A DNA stretch of 64,000 bases, taken from Hymenobacter sp. APR13. GTDB taxonomy: Bacteria > Bacteroidota > Bacteroidia > Cytophagales > Hymenobacteraceae. Below, piece after piece: positions 53,881 through 60,736 of the stretch; positions within the stretch are counted from its first letter, which is position 1; each line of letters opens with the position of its first letter. The notes below the pieces were generated by a model. That model was not told where the DNA came from and did no database searches. It saw only the letters and a list, made by a program, of their open reading frames with translations. Location: assembly GCF_000737515.1 (NCBI RefSeq), contig NZ_CP006587.1, positions 4,769,001 through 4,833,000 of the forward strand. Reading direction: 5' to 3'. The translations under genes and the position numbers were made by a program.

Positions 53881-54498
53881 ATGCGCGCCTACTTGTCTTT
53901 ACTTGCCGCCCTCGGGGCATGTACCGCCCCGCGCATATCCGCCCCAGCCTCGTCCACGTGCCGCATGTTGCAGGTACAGGAGCCGGCCACCTACGCTGCG
54001 GCCGATACCACTGCGGCCTATACTGCGGTGCAGGACTTTGCCCGGCACGTGGGCGCCCCCTATACGTTGCTCTACCTGAGCGCGACCGGCGGCCACCCCG
54101 ATAACGCCCGTTGCCTGCGTGTGGTGCAGCGAGGAGCGGACCAGTTCACAGCCTACGCCTACCGGCGGTCGGGAAAGGTGGATAGCAGCACGTTTGTCAG
54201 CCGGTCGCTGGCCCAACGCTTAGCCGCGCCGGTCGGGCACTTCACCACCCTGTGCCCGGATTTTACGTCCGAAGTCCACTACGAGAAGCTCTGGGTTAAG
54301 CAGGGCTCCACCACAGGATTCAGCCTGGTCGGCGAACTGCTCAACCTGCAGGGGCCACTGTCTCCGGACCCGACCTTAGAGCCTCTGGCTCAGAGGATGG
54401 AACAGGAGGGCACGGGTATGCGCTTCTTACAACCAGCCGACAGCGCCGTGCTGCAACCGGCCTTAGACTTATTGCAGGAGGTACGACACCTGAAGTAG
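53881..54498 (+). CDS. Short lipoprotein of unknown function
   Basis: 205 residues, with lipobox LAALGAC (C14) right after a short leader. The body begins with RMLQVQEPATYAAADTTAAYTAVQDFARHVGAPYTLLYLSATGGHPDNARCLRVVQRGADQF and ends with a leucine-rich helix (VLQPALDLLQEVRHLK). Two later cysteines (CLRVV, LCPDF) could pair. I do not recognise the family. It stands alone, flanked by gene-free DNA. Confidence 0.6.
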   Translation: MRAYLSLLAALGACTAPRISAPASSTCRMLQVQEPATYAAADTTAAYTAVQDFARHVGAPYTLLYLSATGGHPDNARCLRVVQRGADQFTAYAYRRSGKVDSSTFVSRSLAQRLAAPVGHFTTLCPDFTSEVHYEKLWVKQGSTTGFSLVGELLNLQGPLSPDPTLEPLAQRMEQEGTGMRFLQPADSAVLQPALDLLQEVRHLK

Positions 54499-54653
54499 TG
54501 GCGGCATCCTTGTTTCTTTGTTCGGACCGTCTTATTGAACTCTCCCAGCCTGCTTGGTTCTTTGTCTGGGGTACCGGCCAGCGCTACTCATGGGTTCGAG
54601 GCTTCCACGATTAGGCTCAACATGTCGACCGAAATCGGGCTACAGCACCCTGC

Positions 54654-54977
54654 TTAACCAACCGTATCCCTGTGGCTTATTTCCGCTTGAAGGCTCTTTA
54701 GGTTTTGGGAGTTTTTGTGAGCAATCCACCAAGCAAAAAGCAGCAGCAGAAACGTGGCCCCCCCTTTATGATGGGTCGCCGACCAAAGAGCGAGGCCAAC
54801 CATCCCCCCAATGACCAGCGCCGTGATGATTTTTTGCGCGTTCATTTTTTTCTCTTCTACCCTTAATTCTTCCCGTGTCATTTTAGCGTAGTCTTTGCTG
54901 GAGGACTTAGCCGCCTGTGTGGCACTGACTAGCTCCTCAGCCCGTAGTTGAGGCTTAAATCGGTTGGAAAATCCCAT
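54654..54977 (-). CDS. Small membrane protein with charged N-terminus
   Basis: 107 residues. A basic, coiled start (MGFSNRFKPQLRAEELVSATQAAKSSSKDYAKMTREELRVEEKKMNAQK) precedes two membrane helices (IITALVIGGMVGLALWSATHH, GGATFLLLLFAWWIAHKN) and a short LKSLQAEISHRD tail. This N-terminus plus two-helix plan recurs in small unannotated Bacteroidota proteins, from memory. Function unknown. Confidence 0.6.
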   Translation of the reverse strand: MGFSNRFKPQLRAEELVSATQAAKSSSKDYAKMTREELRVEEKKMNAQKIITALVIGGMVGLALWSATHHKGGATFLLLLFAWWIAHKNSQNLKSLQAEISHRDTVG

Positions 54978-55481
54978 AATCGTACCTGTTAAGCGTTGAC
55001 TGAGTGGTCGGGTGGAGTAGCAAACTTAGCTTGTTTCTCCCTTTTGTCGAGCGGCACGCGCCGGACGTGGGAGCGGTGCACAAAGCCCAGCCGCAACTCG
55101 CAGCGGGTGCGCACGATTATTCGGTCTGCTCGGCGGCCCACTCCCCGTACAGCCAGTTGTTGCCGACGTCGTAGGCGATGAAGTCGTCGGTGTACAGGGC
55201 GTGCAGGGCTCCAAGTTACCTCCGCCAGCAGCTGGTGGTGGGAGGCTGGTTGAATTTTAGGTAACGGCATCAGTTACCCGGCCACGGCAACCAGCTTCTG
55301 GGGACAAGGTTCCGGGACTCGGGGTCTCCATCCAACGCTCCTTCCCCCAAACGAAGCGCATTTACGGCACGACAATTAAATGCAACGTTCGTATTACCGC
55401 GCTGGCCGCAGCCTTTCTAAACAAAGCCTGCGTGCGGCGGATGTTGCGGACGGCTAAGGAGCCATGGCCGAGCGGAACGAT
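54978..55481. other. About 500 bases without an intact gene
   Basis: Contains only the gene fragment listed at 55117-55209 and a short GTAAC/GTTAC inverted repeat near 55261. Nothing else is supported. Confidence 0.4.
55117..55209 (-). pseudogene. Possible gene fragment
   Basis: On the minus strand the frame ALHALYTDDFIAYDVGNNWL, then YGEWAAEQTE, ends in TAA at 55117. The texture recalls small Bacteroidota proteins of about 130 residues with a (A)YD...NWLYADW core, but an upstream stop and the early end leave only about 30 residues. Weak support. Confidence 0.25.
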
Positions 55482-56408
55482 TTAAGGCCGCGGTGGCGCC
55501 GCCGGCGCGGCGTGTGGCTGCTGGGCCCGCCGCTCTTTTAACTCTTTCTCACCGGCCGCCTTGAAACTGCCCCAGTTCAGCGCGAACGCGAGGACCAGGC
55601 ATCCGAGCATCACCAGCCCGTACGCGGCCACCGCCGTGAGCAGCCCCCGCCACCAGCGACCCCAACGGCCTAGGGAGGTGTGCAGCAGCAACTGCCCGTA
55701 GGCCCAGCCCTGGTAGGCCAGCAGCGGCAGCGACGAACCCGTCGTCACCCAGAAGTAGAAGGTGGCCGAATCAATACCGTAATACAACGGCGTCAGCAAC
55801 AGCGTGAGCAGGTTGCTGGCGGCCGTGAGGTAGCACACGGCCACCAGGGCTTCGGCTAGGTTCAAGCGCGCCCGGCGCAGCGTCCGGCGCGCCACCCAGG
55901 CAATGAGCGGCGACACGGCCACGTAAATCCAGCTCATGTAAAGAAACATGGACTCGAGGCCCTGCGCCTGGGCGGCGCGCAGCGCGGCCGAAGCGTCGCC
56001 GTTCAGGGTGCTCGCCTGTTGGCTCATCCCCGTTTTCACGGCCACGAAACTGGTCACGCCCGTCACGAGCAACAGCAGCGAAACCGGCGCGAAGTACCGC
56101 GCCCGCTGCCCCCCCAAATACCCCAGCACGGTGGCCCCCGGCCGTAGCAGCAGCGCGTGCAGGGTGAACACAATGCCTTTGTCGACGTGCCAGACGGCGT
56201 GCGGTATCTCGTGCAGCAAATGCCCCATCGTGAGGCGGTGCGTGGCGGCGGGCTGCCCGCAGTCCGCGCAAAACTTACCGGTGAGGGGCGTGTCGCAGTT
56301 CAGGCACGCCGCGGGGCGGGCGTGGCCAGGCAGCAGGGCGGGCGGAACGGCATCGGTGGCCGCACCGGCACCCCGGGTGGCGCCGCCGGAGGCGGGGGCA
56401 ATTTCCAT
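55482..56408 (-). CDS. DUF3667 membrane protein with zinc ribbon
   Basis: 308 residues from ATG 56408. The zinc ribbon is C35xxC38 ... C47xxC50 (CLNCDT, CADCGQ). HRLTMGHLLHEIPHAVWHVDKGIVFTLHALLLRPGATVLGYLGGQRARYFAPVSLLLLVTGV follows, which is the DUF3667 core. Several membrane helices and a basic Ala/Pro-rich tail close the protein. It is a distant paralogue of 7063-7872 and sits alone. Confidence 0.85.
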   Translation of the reverse strand: MEIAPASGGATRGAGAATDAVPPALLPGHARPAACLNCDTPLTGKFCADCGQPAATHRLTMGHLLHEIPHAVWHVDKGIVFTLHALLLRPGATVLGYLGGQRARYFAPVSLLLLVTGVTSFVAVKTGMSQQASTLNGDASAALRAAQAQGLESMFLYMSWIYVAVSPLIAWVARRTLRRARLNLAEALVAVCYLTAASNLLTLLLTPLYYGIDSATFYFWVTTGSSLPLLAYQGWAYGQLLLHTSLGRWGRWWRGLLTAVAAYGLVMLGCLVLAFALNWGSFKAAGEKELKERRAQQPHAAPAAPPRP

Positions 56409-56678
56409 ACAAGCAGCAAACAGGGCAGTGAGGGGGGCAAAGTAAGGGATAAAGGCCACCGGCACAAGGAGCAGCGGACCTTCGTGGCGGGCGCTCCCAT
56501 GGGAGCAGCCGTTTCTCAACCGGGAAGGAGGGTGGCGAAAGGGCCATCTTGAGGCACCACTTGGGTCGATTTCTTGCTTCCCGCTTTCCGCCCTCACGGG
56601 TGGAGACGTAGGCGAGAGGAGATGGGCTTTGCAACCGCTCCTACTTCTGAACGGCTATTCAAACGCCCTGCGTGTTGG

Positions 56679-56816
56679 CTAGGCCCCGTACTTAATGGCG
56701 AAGCCCACTAGCAGGGTGACAGAGAAGAGAACCACGGCCAGACGGTTCGCCCGCCGGTGGTACTGCCGCGAACGGGGACGCTTGTCTTCGAAGAGGGGTA
56801 ACGCGAAAAGAATCAT
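56679..56816 (-). CDS. Very small membrane protein (doubtful)
   Basis: 45 residues from ATG 56816: MILFALPLFEDKRPRSRQ, then a basic stretch and one membrane helix (LAVVLFSVTLLVGFAIKYGA). The charge pattern suits an inner-membrane miniprotein, but there is no conservation evidence. Confidence 0.3.
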   Translation of the reverse strand: MILFALPLFEDKRPRSRQYHRRANRLAVVLFSVTLLVGFAIKYGA

Positions 56817-56928
56817 GGTGTGGGGGAAGAAAGAGGAACGATGATTCCTGTATCGCCTTTGCTTACGATGCATTACAGCGAGCCCACTAACCAATAATAG
56901 CTGAACCCATCATGTTCCTCTTACCACC

Positions 56929-57079
56929 GTGGCTGTTGCAGAACCCCGTTCTTGTCGTGCAGGCGCATTTTCAACGAGCCATCCTCACTGAAAAAAACGC
57001 CCAAACGGGCTTTCTTGGGCGCGGTGAGCAACGAACTGCCGCTGTTTTGCTGATGCCTATGGGGTTCTGCAACCACCAC
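56929..57079. mobile_element. 151-bp MITE with IS1182-type ends (copy 1)
   Basis: Ends are GTGGCTGTTGCAGAACCCC on the left and the near-exact reverse complement (two mismatches) on the right. An internal AAACGGG lies 74 bases from the left end, exactly as in copy 2 at 60586. There is no coding capacity. The ends share GTGGCTGTTGCAGAAC with the full transposon at 60737. Confidence 0.75.
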
Positions 57080-57122
57080 CACCGTTTTCCTAAACAAGTG
57101 CCACTGCTCAAAACTGCCGGCC

Positions 57123-57917
57123 TTACAAGCTCAGCAGCTCCTTAAATCGTACGGCCTGCCGGGTTGAGACATCGATGCGCCGGCCGCCGCGCACTTCCAG
57201 CAGCAGGCCGCCTTTGTAGTAGGCATGGACTCGCTCAATGATGGTCAGGTTGAGGATTTGCTGGCGGTTGACGCGGAAAAACAGATTGGGCGGAAGCTTG
57301 TCTTCCAGCTGCTGCAACGACTTGTGGTGTAGCGGCGACTGCGACCCGAAGTACACCCGCACGTAGTTGCCTACGGCTTCGAACATATCAATATCGGCCA
57401 GCCGCACAAAATGGCAGGCTTCGCCATCTTTGATGAACACCTGACTCTGGGGCGTGAGCGGCGGCGCGGGTGGCGCGGGCGCGCCAGCGGCAGTATTGTC
57501 TTCTATCGGATGAACAGCAGCGGCAGGCGGCAAAACGGGCGGCAGCAGGGTCTGCCGCACCCGGCGCAGGGCCTGGGCCAGCCGCTCCGGGTGCACGGGC
57601 TTGAGCACGTAGTCCAGGGCCGACACCTGAAAGGCACGGGTGGCATACTGGTCATAGGCGGTTACGAACACCACGTGTGGCACCTCGTCAAGACTTTCCA
57701 GCAACTCAAAGCCGGTTTCGCCGGGCAGGGAAATATCGAGCAGCAGCAAGTCGGGCCGTAGCTCCCGGATGAGGCGACGCGCGGTGTCGGCATCGGCCGC
57801 CTCGCCGATGATGGCCACGTCGGGGTGGGCTTCTTTGAGCAAGTAGCGCATTTCCTGACGAGCCAGGTATTCGTCTTCGACGAGAAGGGCGCGGATGAGG
57901 GGAGAAGAGGTGGACAT
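57123..57917 (-). CDS. LytTR-family response regulator
   Basis: 264 residues from ATG 57917. The receiver domain has E15/D16, phospho-acceptor D61 (LLLLDISLPGETGFE) and K106 (LDYVLKPVHP). A Pro/Ala-rich linker of about 40 residues leads to a LytTR domain with FIKDGEACHFVRLADIDMFEAVGNYVRVYFG and FRVNRQQILNLTIIERVHAY. The cognate kinase is upstream, but 127 bases with a 22-bp hairpin separate them, unlike the overlapping pair at 8989-10976. Confidence 0.92.
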   Translation of the reverse strand: MSTSSPLIRALLVEDEYLARQEMRYLLKEAHPDVAIIGEAADADTARRLIRELRPDLLLLDISLPGETGFELLESLDEVPHVVFVTAYDQYATRAFQVSALDYVLKPVHPERLAQALRRVRQTLLPPVLPPAAAVHPIEDNTAAGAPAPPAPPLTPQSQVFIKDGEACHFVRLADIDMFEAVGNYVRVYFGSQSPLHHKSLQQLEDKLPPNLFFRVNRQQILNLTIIERVHAYYKGGLLLEVRGGRRIDVSTRQAVRFKELLSL

Positions 57918-57946
57918 GGGAGTATAAAATTTTAGCGGTCTTGATC

Positions 57947-58013
57947 GTCGCCCTGCGCGTGCTGCCCCGCCCCCGACCACAGAGAAGAGGAGGGGCAGCA
58001 CGCGCAGGGCGAC
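57947..58013. repeat. Perfect 22-bp inverted repeat between kinase and regulator genes
   Basis: 57947-57968 (starts GTCGCCCTGCGCGTGCTG) is the exact reverse complement of 57992-58013, with a 23-base loop. It lies inside the operon, 30 bases before the regulator ATG. No T-run on the minus strand, so full termination is unlikely. Confidence 0.9.
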
Positions 58014-58044
58014 TTCAACTACCTCACTATTATAGCTATGAGTT

Positions 58045-59160
58045 TTAACCCAGCACCGCTGCCGGCACGTCCAGCCGGGCCACCACCGTGCCCACCGGCT
58101 GCTCCCGTAGCGTGAGGCGGGCGCCGTCACCATAGAGGGCCAGCAGGCGCTGACGGGTATTCATCAACCCCAGGCCGCCGGTTTGGCCGGACAGGCGGGC
58201 AGGCAGCACGGCCGCTGGGTCAGGCAGGTGGCCGGGCTGACTGACTTCCAGGTGCAGGCACTCGGTGGCGGGGGCGTTGTTGTTCGGCTCGGCGGGCGCG
58301 GCCTGCGCCAAGAGGCGCAGCAAGCCGCCGCCCGGCGTGGCGCTGATGCCGTGCTTAACGGCGTTTTCGATGAGCGTAAGCAGGGCGGCAGGCGGCACGG
58401 GCCAGGCCAACAGGGCCTCCGGCACTTGCAGGTCGAGGCGCAGGCGTTCGGGGCCGAAGCGGGTTTGCTCCAGGGCCAGGTAGTCCTGCACGGCGGCCAG
58501 CTCCTCGCCCAGCGGGATGAGTTGGCGCTGCTCATAGTTCAGGGTGTAGCGCAGCAAATCGGCGAGCTGCGTGACGGCGGTGCGGGCGCGGTGGGGGTCA
58601 CTCAGGGTCAGGGCGCGCACCGAGTTCAGGGCATTGAACAGAAAGTGGGGGTTGATTTGAGACCGCAGCAAATCCAACTCGGCCTGGCGGCGTGCGGCAG
58701 CAGCGTGCAGCTCCTGGGCCTGGGCCTGCGCCAGCCACTCGCCCGCTACGAAAAAATGGTAGGCCAGCACCCACACAATCAGGTAGCGCCCGATGTCTAT
58801 CACCCCAAACACGAAGCCTGCTACGCCGCTCGTGTAAGGCCACTGCCATTTGCCGGCCAGCAGCGTGAAAGCAGCAGGCAGCAGCAGTTGCATACTCAGT
58901 GAGAGGCCCAGCAGGCCCAGCATCGCCACCACCGCCTGCCAAACCAGCGGCAGGCGCAGCACCCCGAAGCGCAGCAGCAGCGCCCGGTAGCCATGGGTGA
59001 GCAGCAGCCCAAACAAGACCGTCATGTTGAGCCAATTCAGCGTACCTGGCTGGTACTTTTTCAGCATGAAGGCCACATGCACCTGCGTACCCCAGAACGC
59101 CTCCCAGCCCAGCAGTTGAAAAAACCAGTAATAGGGCTTGGCGCGGAAATAGTGTTGCAT
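58045..59160 (-). CDS. LytS/YehU-type sensor histidine kinase
   Basis: 371 residues from ATG 59160. Four membrane helices occupy about residues 8-140 (WFFQLLGWEAFWGTQVHVAF, LTHGYRALLLRF, VVAMLGLLGLSLSM, YLIVWVLAYHFFVAG). The His_kinase domain has H172 in LRSQINPHFLFNALNSVRAL and an ATPase part with LLTLIENAVKHGIS and GGLGLMNTRQRLLALYG. It is followed on the same strand by its LytTR regulator. It resembles the 9750-10976 kinase only in domain plan. Confidence 0.92.
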   Translation of the reverse strand: MQHYFRAKPYYWFFQLLGWEAFWGTQVHVAFMLKKYQPGTLNWLNMTVLFGLLLTHGYRALLLRFGVLRLPLVWQAVVAMLGLLGLSLSMQLLLPAAFTLLAGKWQWPYTSGVAGFVFGVIDIGRYLIVWVLAYHFFVAGEWLAQAQAQELHAAAARRQAELDLLRSQINPHFLFNALNSVRALTLSDPHRARTAVTQLADLLRYTLNYEQRQLIPLGEELAAVQDYLALEQTRFGPERLRLDLQVPEALLAWPVPPAALLTLIENAVKHGISATPGGGLLRLLAQAAPAEPNNNAPATECLHLEVSQPGHLPDPAAVLPARLSGQTGGLGLMNTRQRLLALYGDGARLTLREQPVGTVVARLDVPAAVLG

Positions 59161-59741
59161 AAAAAAGGAGGAAAGCCGATGAGCAGGACGCTGCGAATAC
59201 TGCCCCTGAAAAAGGCGCAGCCCCAAAGTAAGCAGTCAAAACTAGTCCAATAGCCCTGGCCCCGGACCACGTTTTTCCATGAGCGCGGAAAAACGTGGTC
59301 CGGCGTGGCAGCAGCAAAACCACCGCCCTGGTGCTGAGCCCCGCCGGCGCCCTGCTGCCGCCTCGCCCGGTGCCCGTTTCGCCGCACCCGTGTAACTAGC
59401 CTCGCACCCGAAGGTAGGCAACCCGATACGGTGCTACGGCTGTGGTAGCTGGCAGCGCAGATGGTACAGTCCCCAACTTGTGCCGATTGGCGGCGGCTGT
59501 TTGCTCGCGAACCCCACATCAGCGTGGCTGCGACGGCGGCCAACGGGTGTTTTGCCGCACTCGTGTAAAAGTGTGCGGCGCGGCCTCCGGACGAGTGGCA
59601 GCTTTGTGGGGCCAAGCAGGGAGCCGCTTCCTTGCCGGCTTAGGTTCCGCTTGGTGCTTTATCGCTGTTCTTTAAAACCATTTTTGAATTGAAACACCTG
59701 CTCCTTCTCTGCTGCCCCTGCTGGCTCGGCTCCGTTTTCGC
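59161..59741. other. 580 bases without a gene
   Basis: Holds the promoter region of the kinase, the hairpin at 59262-59303, and GC-rich DNA without family features up to an IS3 remnant. Confidence 0.4.
59262..59303. repeat. Perfect 17-bp inverted repeat, 8-base loop
   Basis: CCGGACCACGTTTTTCC at 59262-59278 pairs exactly with 59287-59303. The arms hold a T5/A5 run inside the stem. It lies 100 bases upstream of the kinase ATG and may be a bidirectional terminator or an element end. Confidence 0.88.
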
Positions 59742-59907
59742 CTCGCTCGAAGTAGCCCGCCTGGAAGTAGCCCATTGCCTCGATACGTGCTTCAACCTCG
59801 ACCGCCGCCACTCCGCCCTCGGCTACCGCTCGCCTCATCAATTTGAACAGGAATTGAAATCCAACCTACCTTAGCTTACTGTCCATTTTTTTACTGGACC
59901 ATCCCAA
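59742..59907 (+). mobile_element. IS3-type transposase remnant with right end
   Basis: The frame LEVARLEVAHCLDTCFNLDRRHSALGYRSPHQFEQELKSNLP ends in TAG at 59872. RRHSALGYRSPHQFE is the conserved C-terminus of IS3-family OrfB. The rest of the transposase is missing. The following TTTTTTTACTGGACC resembles an IS right end. It differs from the copy at 19329, so it is another IS3 lineage. Confidence 0.75.
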
Positions 59908-59987
59908 TTCAACTGCCCGATTTGCCAGAAGTAACCCACGGCCTCGGCACCTTTTTTCTTCCACGATACCATCAACTGCGAATCCCC

Positions 59988-60194
59988 ATGAAAACCCCGT
60001 CCCTCTTCTTCTTCTTTGCTACCTTGAGCATACTCATGGCCTTGTCCGGAGCCCTTATGATGGGCTACTATTCTGGCAGCAACGACCCCTTGGCGAGGTT
60101 GGGGTCGCCGCTGTGCATTGGGGGCGCGGCCTTGCTCATAGCCTCTGCTGCTGTGTTCAAAAAACAAAAGAGCAACCCAGATAATCCGCGCTAA
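59988..60194 (+). CDS. Small two-helix membrane protein
   Basis: 68 residues from ATG 59988: MKTPSLFFFFATLSILMALSGALMMGYYSG, a short loop, then LCIGGAALLIASAAVFKKQKSNPDNPR. Two clear membrane helices and a basic tail, with unusual Phe and Met content. No family recognised. Its end overlaps the end of the small HTH-like gene on the other strand by 4 bases. Confidence 0.5.
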   Translation: MKTPSLFFFFATLSILMALSGALMMGYYSGSNDPLARLGSPLCIGGAALLIASAAVFKKQKSNPDNPR

Positions 60195-60406
60195 GGAGAT
60201 AGATACGTGTTGCCCTTGGGGGGCTGATCGACCTGGACATGACCAGTCTTAACATGCTGCTTGACTGGTCGCCGGATGGTCTGCTCCGACTTGCTAACCT
60301 GTTGGGCTGCTTGCTTTATGCCAAAAAAACGCCGGTGTTTTCCATTGAGGTCGTGACTAGTCAGAAACCACGCTAACGCCTCTTTAACTACTGCCGCACT
60401 AGTCAT
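60191..60406 (-). CDS. Tiny HTH-like protein starting inside a palindrome
   Basis: 71 residues from ATG 60406. The middle reads FFGIKQAAQQVSKSEQTIRRPVKQHVKTGHVQVDQ, close to the excisionase/MerR-like HTH pattern (A..L.VS..TIRR.VK.G.I). Family members usually have Trp where Pro stands (TIRRW), so the recognition helix may be altered. The ATG lies in the left arm of a 62-bp palindrome. The gene and its upstream DNA carry repeated GAC[TC][AG]GTC motifs, which may be its own binding sites. Could also be a fragment of a larger protein. Confidence 0.45.
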   Translation of the reverse strand: MTSAAVVKEALAWFLTSHDLNGKHRRFFGIKQAAQQVSKSEQTIRRPVKQHVKTGHVQVDQPPKGNTYLSP

Positions 60407-60453
60407 TGACTCATCACTGACTGGTCAGTGATGAGTCAATGACTAGTGCGGCA
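60392..60453. promoter_or_regulatory. 62-bp near-perfect palindrome over a start codon
   Basis: 30-base arms 60392-60421 and 60424-60453 are exact reverse complements around a TG centre. It contains the ATG of the HTH-like gene and the TAG of the fragment at 60443. Motif GACTGGTC is at the centre, with related copies at 60241, 60263 and 60355. Confidence 0.9.
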
Positions 60454-60583
60454 TGGCGTCGGCTATGAGCAGTAACGCGGGCCCTTGTTCCTCGGGCCGG
60501 TCAATGAGCTGCGCGGTGCGGGTCGCCCCTGTCACGTCGCCCAAGCGGAGCTACGCCTTCACGAGGTCGGACAGGTAGTAGGA
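60443..60583 (-). pseudogene. Repeat-protein fragment cut by a MITE
   Basis: The minus-strand frame YYLSDLVKA, TAG, LRLGDVTGATRTAQLIDRPEEQGPALLLIADAMPH ends at TAG 60443. The L..GD..GA..TA..I......ALL.IA.A spacing resembles TPR-like helical repeats. The 5' side is cut by the MITE at 60586, and an internal TAG is present. Confidence 0.4.
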
Positions 60584-60585
60584 CC

Positions 60586-60735
60586 GTGGCTGTTGCAGAA
60601 CCCAAGTCGGCCGCGCCAAGTGAAGGCTCGATAAGCCTGCCAGTGCTGCAAAAAGGCGCAAACGGGTCTTTTACCCGCGCATCATTGCTTGCCTACCTTG
60701 TTTCGAAACCAATTAGGGCGTTCTGCAACGGCCAC
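60586..60735. mobile_element. 150-bp MITE with IS1182-type ends (copy 2)
   Basis: The left end GTGGCTGTTGCAGAACCC and right end GGGCGTTCTGCAACGGCCAC are inverted repeats. AAACGGG lies 74 bases from the left end, as in copy 1 (56929-57079). It abuts the full IS1182-type element. Confidence 0.78.
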
Positions 60736-60736
60736 G

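Noticed and set aside
57001..57040. Small hairpin CCCAAACGGGC...GGGC as a terminator
   Set aside because: It lies inside the MITE and lacks a T-run; it is better explained as element structure.
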